A stretch of DNA of 64,000 bases from an uncultured Acetatifactor sp. (GTDB lineage: Bacteria; Bacillota; Clostridia; Lachnospirales; Lachnospiraceae): assembly GCF_910585425.1 (NCBI RefSeq), contig NZ_CAJUCP010000005.1:62001-126000 (forward strand), given 5' to 3'. Of this stretch, positions 40,943 to 48,722 are shown piece by piece (the stretch's first letter is position 1; every line of letters begins with the position of its first letter). Under the pieces are notes generated by a model, which was given only the letters and a program-made list of their open reading frames with translations, was not told the DNA's origin and ran no database searches. The translations under genes were made by a program, and so were the position numbers.

Positions 40943-42232
40943 ATGTTTGCAGACAGAGCCAAGATATATGTGAGGAGCGGCAAGGGCGGGGACGGCCATG
41001 TGTCCTTCCGCCGTGAGAAGTATGTGCCGGCGGGAGGGCCTGACGGCGGGGACGGCGGCAAGGGCGGAGACGTGATCTTCGTGGTGGACGAGGGGCTGAA
41101 CACCCTGATCGACTTCCGCAATGTCCGAAAGTACAAGGCGCAGGACGGAGAGCCCGGCGGCAAACGAAACTGCCGGGGCAAGGATGGCAGCGACATCGTG
41201 CTGAAGGTGCCTCCCGGGACGGTCATCAAGGAAGCGGCCAGCGGCCAGGTCATCGTGGACATGTCCGGCGACAACCGTCAGGTCACGCTCCTGAAAGGCG
41301 GACGCGGCGGCAGCGGGAACCAGCACTATGCCACCAGCACCATGCAGGCCCCCACCTACGCCCAGCCGGGACGTCCGGCAAAGGAGCTGGAGATTCTGCT
41401 GGAGCTGAAGGTCATCGCGGATGTAGGCCTGGTAGGGCTGCCCAACGTGGGCAAATCCACATTTCTGGCCAGGGTCACCAACGCCAAGCCGAAGATTGCG
41501 AATTATCATTTCACCACCCTGAATCCCAATCTGGGCGTGGTGGACCTGGACGGCACCAACGGATTCGTCATCGCGGACATTCCGGGGCTGATTGAGGGAG
41601 CCTCGGAGGGGATTGGGCTGGGGCATGAGTTCCTGCGCCATATCGAGCGCACCAAGGTGATCATCCATATCGTGGATGCGGCCGGTACGGAGGGGCGCGA
41701 CCCCATTGAGGATATCTACGCCATCAATAAGGAGCTGGACGCCTACAATCCGGATATCGCCAGGCGGCCCCAGGTCATTGCCGCCAACAAAATCGACGTG
41801 ATCTACGACCGGGACGACAGCCCCGTGAATGCCATCAAGGCGGAATTCGAGCCAAAGGGGATTCCGGTATATCCTATCTCCGCGGTCAGCGGAGAGGGCG
41901 TGAGAGAGCTGCTGTACCATGTGAACGGGATGCTGGAGGAGCTTGGAAACGAGGTCACTGTATTCGAACAGGAGTTCTTCCCGGAGCAGACAGCCGCCAA
42001 TCAGAATGACCCCTATACTGTGGAGTACGATGCCGCGAAAGACGAGTACGTGGTGGAGGGCCCCCGGGTGGAGAAGATGCTGGGATACACCAACCTGGAC
42101 AGCGAGAAAGGCTTCGCTTTCTTCCAGAATTTCCTGAAGACCAACGGCATTCTGGAGCAGCTGGAGGCGCTGGGGATCCAGGACGGCGATACCGTCCGCA
42201 TATACGGGCATTCCTTTGACTATTATAAATAA
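40943..42232 (+). CDS. obg: GTPase Obg/CgtA
   Basis: Ribosome-associated GTPase for 50S assembly and stress response. 429 residues: the glycine-rich Obg domain (IYVRSGKGGDGHVSFRREKYVPAGGPDGGDGGKGGD), a G domain with GLPNVGKST, DIPGLIEGA and ANKID, and a C-terminal OCT domain (from about residue 350). It lies just after the rpmA terminator. Confidence 0.97.
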   Translation: MFADRAKIYVRSGKGGDGHVSFRREKYVPAGGPDGGDGGKGGDVIFVVDEGLNTLIDFRNVRKYKAQDGEPGGKRNCRGKDGSDIVLKVPPGTVIKEAASGQVIVDMSGDNRQVTLLKGGRGGSGNQHYATSTMQAPTYAQPGRPAKELEILLELKVIADVGLVGLPNVGKSTFLARVTNAKPKIANYHFTTLNPNLGVVDLDGTNGFVIADIPGLIEGASEGIGLGHEFLRHIERTKVIIHIVDAAGTEGRDPIEDIYAINKELDAYNPDIARRPQVIAANKIDVIYDRDDSPVNAIKAEFEPKGIPVYPISAVSGEGVRELLYHVNGMLEELGNEVTVFEQEFFPEQTAANQNDPYTVEYDAAKDEYVVEGPRVEKMLGYTNLDSEKGFAFFQNFLKTNGILEQLEALGIQDGDTVRIYGHSFDYYK

Positions 42233-42247
42233 CGAAGGTGAATAATC

Positions 42248-42544
42248 ATGACAATGACGAGCAAGCAGAGAGCGTATCTGAAAAGCCTGGCCAGCAATCT
42301 GAAGCCTGTCTTCCAGGTGGGGAAGGCCAGCCTTACCCCAGAGCTGACAGCGGCTATAGAGGAGACATTCAACAAAAACGAGCTGGTGAAGATCGCGGTG
42401 CTGAAGAACTGTGCGGACGACCCCAATGAGATAGCGGAGATGGTGGCGGGGCGGACCCATTCCCAGGTGGTGCAGGTCATCGGCAAGCGGATCGTGCTGT
42501 ATAAGCCGGACAGGGACAAGCCCAAAATCGTGCTTCCCAGATGA
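42248..42544 (+). CDS. yhbY: YhbY/CRM-domain RNA-binding protein
   Basis: Small ribosome-assembly-associated RNA-binding protein, 98 residues: MTMTSKQRAYLKSLASNLKPVFQVGKASLT and VVQVIGKRIVLYKP are the CRM-domain signature. Between obg and nadD, the common Firmicutes order. SD GAAGGTGAATAATC. Confidence 0.94.
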   Translation: MTMTSKQRAYLKSLASNLKPVFQVGKASLTPELTAAIEETFNKNELVKIAVLKNCADDPNEIAEMVAGRTHSQVVQVIGKRIVLYKPDRDKPKIVLPR

Positions 42545-42577
42545 TTTTCAGATAAAAGGGGAGGCAGGCAGAGGAAA

Positions 42578-43258
42578 ATGAAGAAGAGTATCCATACGGA
42601 AGAAGAGCATTCCATGGAGGAAACGCCTTCCATGGGAACGAGACGGATAGGCCTTATGGGAGGGACATTCAACCCCATCCATGTGGGACATCTGATGCTG
42701 GCGGAATGGGCGCTGGATGCGCTGAAGCTGGACGAGGTGTGGATGGTTCCCGCAGGGATGCCCTATATGAAAGCCGCGCAGAATATCCTGCCCGGTGTGG
42801 AGCGGCTTCGGATGACGCAGCTTGCCGTCAGGGGCAACGACCGTTTCAGATGCCTTGACTTGGAGGTGAAGCGGCAGGGGTATACCTATACCTGCGAGAC
42901 CCTGGAGGAGCTGCGCGGGAAATATCCGGAGGATGCGTTTTTCTTCATCGCCGGGGCCGACTGCCTGTTCTCCATCGAGAAATGGAAGGCGCCGGAGCGG
43001 ATTTTCGCCAACTGCACTCTGGTGGCCGCAGTCCGGGGAGAGAATACCCTGCCGGAGATGGAGGCGAAAAAGCGCGAACTGGAGGAGCGGTTCTGCGAGG
43101 GGCGGGAGATCGTGCTGCTCCCCTTTCTTCATATGTCCATTTCCTCCACGGAAATCCGGGAGCGCGTCCGCAGGGGACAGAGCGTCAGGTATATGGTGCC
43201 CGACGATGTATTAGCATATATCAGAGAAAAGGGATTTTACCGTGAAAAAAGCGAATAG
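42578..43258 (+). CDS. nadD: Nicotinate-nucleotide adenylyltransferase
   Basis: Forms nicotinate adenine dinucleotide in NAD synthesis. 226 residues; the nucleotidyltransferase core begins at RIGLMGGTFNPIHVGHLMLAEWA (GTFNPxHxGH) and ends with SSTEIRERVRRGQSVRYMVPDDVLAYI. The first about 22 residues (MKKSIHTEEEHSMEETPSMG) are extra to the family and come from three in-frame units of the dispersed repeat. The ATG at 42578 has GAGGAAA just upstream; ATG codons at 42615 and 42633 within the array could also serve as starts and would give a shorter, more ordinary protein. Confidence 0.95.
   Translation: MKKSIHTEEEHSMEETPSMGTRRIGLMGGTFNPIHVGHLMLAEWALDALKLDEVWMVPAGMPYMKAAQNILPGVERLRMTQLAVRGNDRFRCLDLEVKRQGYTYTCETLEELRGKYPEDAFFFIAGADCLFSIEKWKAPERIFANCTLVAAVRGENTLPEMEAKKRELEERFCEGREIVLLPFLHMSISSTEIRERVRRGQSVRYMVPDDVLAYIREKGFYREKSE
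42579..42632 (+). repeat. Dispersed repeat, three tandem 18-nt units, at nadD start
   Basis: TGAAGAAGAGTATCCATA (42579-42596), CGGAAGAAGAGCATTCCA (42597-42614), TGGAGGAAACGCCTTCCA (42615-42632). Overlaps the nadD ATG; coding strand. Confidence 0.85.
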
Positions 43259-43814
43259 TTTGAAGAAGCTCAGAAGAGCTATGGAAAAGGTACAGGACAG
43301 CAAACGCTTTGAGCATACCTTAGGGGTGGAATACACGGCGGCGGCGCTGGCCATGCGCTACGGCTGCGATATCAGGGACGCGCAGATTGCCGGTCTGCTC
43401 CACGACTGCGCGAAATGCCTTACGGACGAGAAACGCCTTTCCATCTGTAAAAAGAATAAGATTCCCGTCACGGCGGTTGAGAAGAAGAACCCTTTCCTGC
43501 TCCACGCAAAGGTGGGGGCCTATCTTGCCTATCAGAAGTATGGCGTCAGCAATCCGGATATCCTGAACGCTATCCGCAGCCATACCACAGGCAGGCAGAA
43601 TATGAGCACTCTGGAGAAAATCGTCTTTATCGCCGACTATATCGAGCCGGGCAGGACGCACGCGGCAAATCTGGCGGAAATCAGAAAGCTCGCCTTTCTG
43701 GATCTGGACAAGGCCTTTGTCCGTATCCTGGCGGATACGCTGGACTATCTGAAGGATACCGGCAACGAAATCGACCCTAAGACGGAAGAGACATGGAAAT
43801 ATTATAAAAAATGA
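43242..43814 (+). CDS. yqeK: HD-domain phosphohydrolase YqeK
   Basis: Hydrolyses diadenosine tetraphosphate symmetrically in characterised homologues. 190 residues with the HD metal sites: FEHTLGVEYTAAALA, LLHDCAKCLT, LLHAKVGAYLA and FIADYIEPGR. It starts at GTG 43242, overlapping nadD by 17 bp; an internal ATG at 43281 is another option. Second gene of the nadD-yqeK-rsfS run. Confidence 0.94.
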   Translation: MKKANSLKKLRRAMEKVQDSKRFEHTLGVEYTAAALAMRYGCDIRDAQIAGLLHDCAKCLTDEKRLSICKKNKIPVTAVEKKNPFLLHAKVGAYLAYQKYGVSNPDILNAIRSHTTGRQNMSTLEKIVFIADYIEPGRTHAANLAEIRKLAFLDLDKAFVRILADTLDYLKDTGNEIDPKTEETWKYYKK

Positions 43815-43826
43815 CGGGAGGATTTT

Positions 43827-44189
43827 ATGGATAATAAAAACGCAAAGGAAATGGCCCGGATGGCCATCCATGCGCTGGAGGACAAGAAGGCGGAAGACAT
43901 CCGCGTCATCGACATCAGCGAGGTTTCTGTCATTGCGGATTACTTCATCATTGCCAGCGGCTCCAACAGGAACCAGATCCAGACCCTGTGCGACAATGTG
44001 CAGGAGACCTTGGGTCGGGCTGGATATCCGGAGCGGCAGACGGAAGGATATCAGACGGCGAACTGGATTCTATTGGATTTCGGCGATCTGATCGTCCACA
44101 TCTTCGACAGGGAGAACAGGCGCCTGTACGATCTGGAGCGCATCTGGAGAGACGGCAAGCAGATGGAGATACAGGATCTGGAAGCCTGA
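43827..44189 (+). CDS. rsfS: Ribosomal silencing factor RsfS
   Basis: Binds L14 on the 50S subunit and blocks joining under starvation. 120 residues with DISEVSVIADYFIIASGSNRNQIQTLCDNVQETL and GYQTANWILLDFGDLIVHIFD, the core DUF143/Iojap motifs. SD GGGAGG upstream. Terminated by the hairpin at 44240-44289. Confidence 0.96.
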   Translation: MDNKNAKEMARMAIHALEDKKAEDIRVIDISEVSVIADYFIIASGSNRNQIQTLCDNVQETLGRAGYPERQTEGYQTANWILLDFGDLIVHIFDRENRRLYDLERIWRDGKQMEIQDLEA

Positions 44190-44239
44190 GAGAGTGTGAC
44201 AGAACTTTACAGCTTAATCAAAGCAGGCAAATCACAGCC

Positions 44240-44289
44240 AAAAAAGGAAGCCCTTGGTTCGGACAATCCGGCCAGGGCCTCCTTTTTTC
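44240..44289. terminator. Bidirectional terminator between rsfS and DUF378 gene
   Basis: AAAAAAGGAAGCCCTTGG (44240-44257) pairs imperfectly with CCAGGGCCTCCTTTTTT (44272-44288). With A and T runs on both sides it can end both convergent units. Confidence 0.85.
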
Positions 44290-44290
44290 G

Positions 44291-44506
44291 TTACACTGAT
44301 TCCTCTCTGTTGCCAAGGTGCATATAAAAGCTGATCAGATAGAGTCCGCAGAGGCCTACGATTGCGTAGACGATTCTGGAAAGCCACGACATATCGCCAA
44401 AGATAAAGGCTACCAAATCGAAGCGGAATATGCCAATCAAAGCCCAGTTGATTGCACCGATGATGGCAATGGTAAGGGCAGTACCGTCCAAAAATTTATT
44501 TCCCAT
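44291..44506 (-). CDS. DUF378 family small membrane protein
   Basis: A 71-residue protein with two transmembrane segments, MGNKFLDGTALTIAIIGAINWALIGIF and IVYAIVGLCGLYLISFY. The phrase GAINWGL/ALIGxF(xF)DLVA is the DUF378 signature. Function is unknown. Start 44506 is set by GGGAGACAA; the frame extends upstream without an SD. Downstream of lexA on the same strand, but separated by 132 bp. Confidence 0.85.
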   Translation of the reverse strand: MGNKFLDGTALTIAIIGAINWALIGIFRFDLVAFIFGDMSWLSRIVYAIVGLCGLYLISFYMHLGNREESV

Positions 44507-44638
44507 TTGTCTCCCTCTTTTCTGCGCGGCATTTAAAGTCCCGGCTATACTAATATCTGCAATAAAGAACGATTTATGCATTGCTTTCAAATGCGCAGAT
44601 CTGAAATTTTTGGCAGAGCTGAGACAAATCCTGAAAAA

Positions 44639-45256
44639 TCAGCGATAAAAACGGAATACGCCGAACACCTTGCCCAGAATCTGGCAGTCATCCACGATGA
44701 TGGGCGTCATGGAGTCATTCTCGGGCTGCAGGCGGATATGCCCGTCTTCTTTATAAAATGTCTTCACCGTGGCGGAATCGTCAATCAGGGCCACCACAAT
44801 CTCCCCGTTGCTGGCCGTGCTGCAGGCGTTGACAAAGACCCTGTCGCCATTGAAGATTCCCGCATTGACCATGGAATCGCCCCGGACATTGAGCACGAAG
44901 GACTCGCCGCTTGGCACCAGGTCCGCCGGTACAGGGAAATAATCCTCGATATTCTCCTCCGCAAGGATAGGCTGCCCTGCGGCCACATTGCCGATGATGG
45001 GAAGGTTCACCATCTCCGTGCGTATCATCTGAAAGCTGTCGTCACAGATTTCGATGGCCCTGGGCTTGGTAGGGTCTCTGCGGATATAACCGTTCTTCTC
45101 CAGCGTCTCCAGATGGGAATGGACGGAAGAGGTGGACTTTAAGCTCACGGTCTCACAGATTTCACGAACTGTAGGCGGATAGCCTTTCTTCAGTATCTCA
45201 TCCTTGATGTAATCGAGTATTTCCTGCTGCTTGGCTGATATCTTTCCAGATGCCAT
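44639..45256 (-). CDS. lexA: SOS repressor LexA
   Basis: Represses DNA damage genes and self-cleaves when RecA is active. 205 residues: winged helix (KQQEILDYIKDEILKKGYPPTVREICETVSLKSTSSVHSHL), a cleavage site NVAAGQP (Ala-Gly), catalytic Ser in VRGDSM and Lys in ATVKTF. Start 45256 with AGGAGGTAAATAT upstream. It is divergent from a YneA-like gene with LexA boxes in the shared intergenic region, so autoregulation is likely. Confidence 0.97.
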   Translation of the reverse strand: MASGKISAKQQEILDYIKDEILKKGYPPTVREICETVSLKSTSSVHSHLETLEKNGYIRRDPTKPRAIEICDDSFQMIRTEMVNLPIIGNVAAGQPILAEENIEDYFPVPADLVPSGESFVLNVRGDSMVNAGIFNGDRVFVNACSTASNGEIVVALIDDSATVKTFYKEDGHIRLQPENDSMTPIIVDDCQILGKVFGVFRFYR

Positions 45257-45368
45257 ATATTTACCTCCTGTCAAAGCCGTTTTATTATCCTGTTCATTTG
45301 CTATCTCAAGCTTATCACAAATGAGAGAAAAAAGCAAACATATATTCCAAAAATATGTTCGCTTTTTA

Positions 45369-45397
45369 TTGACAAACAAATGTTCTTGTATTATAAT
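45369..45397 (+). promoter_or_regulatory. Sigma-A promoter of the yneA-like gene
   Basis: TTGACA (45369-45374), 17-bp spacer, TATAAT (45392-45397); the spacer is occupied by a LexA-box-like site. Confidence 0.75.
45374..45385. promoter_or_regulatory. LexA box-like site 1 (AAACAAATGTTC)
   Basis: One mismatch from GAACN4GTTC, between the -35 and -10 of the yneA-like promoter. LexA binding there would block transcription. Confidence 0.6.
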
Positions 45398-45405
45398 TCA
45401 AAACA

Positions 45406-45417
45406 GAACAGATGTTC
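45406..45417. promoter_or_regulatory. LexA box site 2 (GAACAGATGTTC)
   Basis: Perfect GAACN4GTTC just downstream of the -10 box, at the expected transcription start. A further half-matching region (AAACATATATTC, about 45336-45347) lies nearer lexA. Confidence 0.75.
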
Positions 45418-45460
45418 CGGAACATATGAGCGTTTCGGGGACAGGGAGGAGAGCAGAATC

Positions 45461-45853
45461 ATGAGAGGGCAGAAGAGCGTCAGCAGGATGAACAACGGGG
45501 AACTGAGGTTTTACAGATGTATGCTGAGGCTGCGCAGAGAGCGCCGCCGTCGCTTGCTGATTTCCATGTTCGCCATGCTGGCGATTACCTGTGTCATCAT
45601 AACAGGCAGCATATATTATTCTTCTATAAAGAGCCATGCCGGTAGCGGCTTTAAATATTATACCAGCATTACCGTTGAGACGGGCGAGACCCTCTGGAGC
45701 CTCGCCGACGATTACATTGATTATGAGCATTATAAGGACAAGAACAGGTATATCGCCGAGGTCCAGAGCATCAACCACCTGGACGGCTCCTGTACGCTCA
45801 TGGCCGGACAGACATTGGTCGTCCCCTATTATTCCGATGAATATGTGGAATAG
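45461..45853 (+). CDS. YneA-like SOS cell-division inhibitor (TM + LysM)
   Basis: A 130-residue protein: basic N-terminus, one transmembrane helix (LLISMFAMLAITCVIITGSIYY), and a C-terminal LysM-like domain (ITVETGETLWSLADDYID...INHLDGSCTLMAGQTLVVPYY). This is the architecture of B. subtilis YneA, and the gene is divergent from lexA with LexA boxes in its promoter, also as in B. subtilis. The role (blocking division during the SOS response) is inferred from architecture and position. Start 45461 follows GGGAGGAGAGCAGAATC. Confidence 0.85.
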   Translation: MRGQKSVSRMNNGELRFYRCMLRLRRERRRRLLISMFAMLAITCVIITGSIYYSSIKSHAGSGFKYYTSITVETGETLWSLADDYIDYEHYKDKNRYIAEVQSINHLDGSCTLMAGQTLVVPYYSDEYVE

Positions 45854-45856
45854 TCC

Positions 45857-46930
45857 CTAATTTTTTCCGGAGGGCTTCTCCCGGAGCTTTACGTACTGGG
45901 CAGCCCGGCGGCGGTTGGCATCCTGCTGGGCGGCATAATGCTTTCGTGTGGTGTTGACATCCTTATGGCCGAGGACATCCGCCACCAGGTAGATATCGCC
46001 TGTCTCCTGGTAGAGATTCGTGCCGTAGGTGCTCCGCAGCTTGTGTGGCGTAATCTTCTTGAGGGTGGTCACCCTGGAGGCATATTTCTTGACCAGGTTC
46101 TCCACGGCCCGGACTGTCATCCTGCGGTTCTGCAGAGAAAGGAACAGTGCGTTTTCATGGCCATCCAGAGGAATGATCTGTTCCCGTTCCTCCAGATAGT
46201 CCAGGAGCGCGGTCTCCACCTCCTCGCCGAAATAGACCACAGCCTCATACCCGCCCTTTCGGCGTATCTTGATGCCGCATACGTCAAAGTTGACATCCTG
46301 GAGATCCAGCCCCACGCATTCCGATACACGGATGCCGGTTCCCAGGAGCAGGGTCAGCAGGGCCACGTCCCTTATTTTTGTCTTTTTATGATATTCCAGT
46401 TCCTTTTTGGTAAGCTTGGTGCCGTCCTCCACCTGATCCAGCAGGATTGCCACCTCATTGGGCTCCAGGCGTATGATTTCCTTGTCGTGGAGCTTTGGCA
46501 GGGACACAAGGGCGGCAGGATTGTTCTTGAGCATCTCAGCCTTGTAGAAATAATTGTAGAAGCTGCGCAGCGCGGCCAGCTTTCTGGATTTTCCCCGCTC
46601 CGCGTTTGTGATGTCCTTGCCGTCCTTCTGGTACAGGGACATATATTCCAGGTATTCCTCGATATCGAGATGTGTCAGCTCGTCCAGAATCGAAAAGGGG
46701 AAGTCCCTGATTTCGATTTTCCTGCAAAGGGCGTTCTGCTCATGGAGATATTCAAAGAACAGCCTGATATCGTAGGCGTAGGCCAGTCTGGTGCGGGCGG
46801 AGGTGTATTCCTCGATTCCCCGGAAGAAGGTCTTGCAGAAAGGGGGAAGGGTCTCCAGCACGGCCCTCATCTTCAGGATATTTTGTTTGTTCTGTTCGTC
46901 ATGGTAATTATGTTCATTTAAAACTGCCAT
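45857..46930 (-). CDS. Tyrosine recombinase, XerS/XerC-like
   Basis: Site-specific recombinase, 357 residues. N-terminal SAM-like core-binding domain (residues about 25-160) and a catalytic domain with Arg in GTGIRVSECVGLDL, Lys in the beta-hairpin IKIRRKGGYEAVV, HKLRST, and LGHKDVNTTRKHY with the Tyr nucleophile. Length and domain style resemble XerS-type single-recombinase dimer-resolution enzymes; no dif-like site or integrated element was identified beside it, so a chromosome-resolution role is more likely than phage integration. It overlaps ttcA-like by 17 bp and is convergent with the yneA-like gene (4 bp). Confidence 0.88.
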   Translation of the reverse strand: MAVLNEHNYHDEQNKQNILKMRAVLETLPPFCKTFFRGIEEYTSARTRLAYAYDIRLFFEYLHEQNALCRKIEIRDFPFSILDELTHLDIEEYLEYMSLYQKDGKDITNAERGKSRKLAALRSFYNYFYKAEMLKNNPAALVSLPKLHDKEIIRLEPNEVAILLDQVEDGTKLTKKELEYHKKTKIRDVALLTLLLGTGIRVSECVGLDLQDVNFDVCGIKIRRKGGYEAVVYFGEEVETALLDYLEEREQIIPLDGHENALFLSLQNRRMTVRAVENLVKKYASRVTTLKKITPHKLRSTYGTNLYQETGDIYLVADVLGHKDVNTTRKHYAAQQDANRRRAAQYVKLREKPSGKN

Positions 46931-47663
46931 CGGTTCCCCAACCTTTCATTAATGAAGAAATGCCTTCATTGCTGTTTCGAATTGCCGTGAACATCCGCTC
47001 CTTTACCCCGGGATTTTCCTGGTTCAACTGACGGAGCAGATTCTTTACATACTCGCGTTTGGTATATCCGTCTGCGGGACAGGGGCTCTTTACTACAGGT
47101 ACGTTATACTTATGGACGAAGCCGATGACATCCGCTTCATTCATGTACAGCAGAGGGCGGATGACCGTGAGCTGCATCCTGTCCAGGTATGTGACCGGGG
47201 AAAAGGTATGGAACCTGCCCTCGAAGATAAGGGACATCAGCATGGTCTCCACCACATCGTCCTTGTGATGGGCGTAGGCGATTTTTTGGCACCCTGCCTC
47301 CTTGATGGCCTGGTTCAGAGCGCCCTTGCGCATCTTGGCACAGAGAGAGCAGGGGTTGTCCTCCTTACGCTGCTCAAAAATTATCTGGGCGATATCCGTC
47401 TGTACAATGGTGTATTCCACTTCCAGTTCCTGGCACAAATCCTTAATCTTATCCAGATTGAGGTTCTGGAAGCCCAGGTCTACCGTGACGGCATGGATGT
47501 CGAAATGTTTCGGGTAGAATCGCCTCAGGCTGTGGAGCGCATACAAAAGCGTAAGGCTGTCCTTGCCGCCGGAGATGCCGATGGCAATCTTATCCCCCTC
47601 CTCTATCATCTGATAGTCGTCCACTGCCTTGCGGACATAGCTTAATACCTGCTGTAGTTTCAT
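46914..47663 (-). CDS. TtcA/TilS-type tRNA-thiolation family ATPase
   Basis: PP-loop protein of 249 residues. Seen: AIGISGGKDSLTLL (PP-loop SGGxDS), NPCSLCAKMRKGAL (CxxC), and a second Cys in SPCPADG. This pattern is that of TtcA, which makes 2-thiocytidine at tRNA position 32 through an Fe-S cluster; distant members may have other roles. Upstream of the recombinase gene, with overlapping ends, so the two are co-translated. Confidence 0.88.
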   Translation of the reverse strand: MKLQQVLSYVRKAVDDYQMIEEGDKIAIGISGGKDSLTLLYALHSLRRFYPKHFDIHAVTVDLGFQNLNLDKIKDLCQELEVEYTIVQTDIAQIIFEQRKEDNPCSLCAKMRKGALNQAIKEAGCQKIAYAHHKDDVVETMLMSLIFEGRFHTFSPVTYLDRMQLTVIRPLLYMNEADVIGFVHKYNVPVVKSPCPADGYTKREYVKNLLRQLNQENPGVKERMFTAIRNSNEGISSLMKGWGTDGSFK

Positions 47664-47802
47664 ATGTTCCCTGCTCTTTCCTGATTAGTTTTCTCGTTCC
47701 ATATTATTTTAGTATGTTTAAGAAATAAAGACAATAGGTAATTTAGGGAGTTCCCATTATATTTTATTTCCGATTGGATATACTTTTATCAGGGCATTTT
47801 TA

Positions 47803-47838
47803 TAGAAGAAAGACATTCCGTGCAGGAAGGGTATTCAT
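47803..47838 (+). repeat. Dispersed repeat, degenerate pair, upstream of rubrerythrin
   Basis: TAGAAGAAAGACATTCCG (47803-47820) and TGCAGGAAGGGTATTC (47821-47836): diverged units 26-61 bp upstream of the rubrerythrin ATG, coding strand. Confidence 0.5.
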
Positions 47839-47863
47839 GGTACAATTTAAGGAGGAATCAAAT

Positions 47864-48466
47864 ATGGTGAAATTTGCGGAAAGTGTTACAAAGGACAATC
47901 TGATGAGGGCTTTCGCCGGGGAGAGCCAGGCGAGAAACCGATATACCTTCGCCGCCTCACAGGCAAAGAAAAACGGCTTGTATGTCATCAGCGCGATTTT
48001 TGGCTATACGGCTTCTCAGGAAAAGGAGCATGCGGAAATTTTCTACAATCATTTAAAGGATCTGGCAGGGAGCACCATTACCGTGGATGGCGGCTATCCC
48101 GTGGACATCTCGGATGATGTATGGCATCTTTTGGATAAGGCCCAGCACAATGAGTATGAGGAGCATGACCCCATCTACAGGTCTTTCGGGGAAACCGCGA
48201 AGAAGGAAGGCTTTGACCAGATAGCGTCCTCTTTTCTGCAGATAGCGCAGATTGAAAAGGTTCATGGAGACCGCTTCGGAAGATATGCCCAACTGCTCAA
48301 GGAGGGCAAGCTCTTTGTGTCGGATGTGGAAGAGGAGTGGATGTGCCTGAACTGCGGTTTTGTGTTCAAGGGGACAAAGGCGCCTAAGACCTGTCCGGTT
48401 TGCCGCCATGACCAGGGGTATTTCATCCGTTTTGAACTGTCGCCTTTTGAGGGAAGAATCTGCTAG
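47864..48466 (+). CDS. rbr: Rubrerythrin
   Basis: Non-haem diiron peroxidase protecting anaerobes from hydrogen peroxide. 200 residues: four-helix bundle with carboxylate ligands (FAGESQARNRYTFAA, ASQEKEHAEIF, HDPIYRSFGETAKKEGF, IAQIEKVHGDRF) and a C-terminal rubredoxin domain (WMCLNCGFVFKG and APKTCPVCRHDQG). Start 47864 has AAGGAGGAATCAAAT. Monocistronic by position. A strict anaerobe lifestyle fits. Confidence 0.96.
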   Translation: MVKFAESVTKDNLMRAFAGESQARNRYTFAASQAKKNGLYVISAIFGYTASQEKEHAEIFYNHLKDLAGSTITVDGGYPVDISDDVWHLLDKAQHNEYEEHDPIYRSFGETAKKEGFDQIASSFLQIAQIEKVHGDRFGRYAQLLKEGKLFVSDVEEEWMCLNCGFVFKGTKAPKTCPVCRHDQGYFIRFELSPFEGRIC

Positions 48467-48574
48467 GATTTGCCGGGAAATTTACCGGGATATAAAATTT
48501 ATGTAGAAATAAGAAAATTTTTGGAAATCTTTGGAAAGCCCACTTGTTATGCGGAGAAATTAAGTGTATTATAA

Positions 48575-48679
48575 TGAAAGAAGTGCATTCCATTGGAAGA
48601 AGTGTATTCCAATGAAGAAGAGCATTCCAATGAAGAAGAGCATTCATATGAAGATGCATTCCAGATAAAAGGCATTCCA
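48575..48679 (+). repeat. Dispersed repeat array, about six units, upstream of AI-2E-type gene
   Basis: Units of 18-19 nt beginning 48575, 48594, 48613, 48631, then shorter 48649 and 48666; the best is TGAAGAAGAGCATTCCAA (48613-48630). Ends 44 bp before the ATG at 48723. A -10-like TATAAT at 48570-48575 touches its left end, so the array would be the 5' untranslated region. Confidence 0.85.
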
Positions 48680-48722
48680 TGGCAGATTGCATTTGGGGAA
48701 GCTTACAAGAAAGGGCACCTGT

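Noticed and set aside
45857..47663. Tyrosine recombinase as marker of an integrated phage or element
   Set aside because: No phage genes, direct repeats or tRNA target nearby; the protein resembles chromosome-resolution Xer enzymes.
48575..48679. Repeat array considered as a CRISPR array
   Set aside because: Units are contiguous at 18-19 nt with no spacers, and no cas genes are nearby. The same applies to 33514-33636 and 42579-42632.
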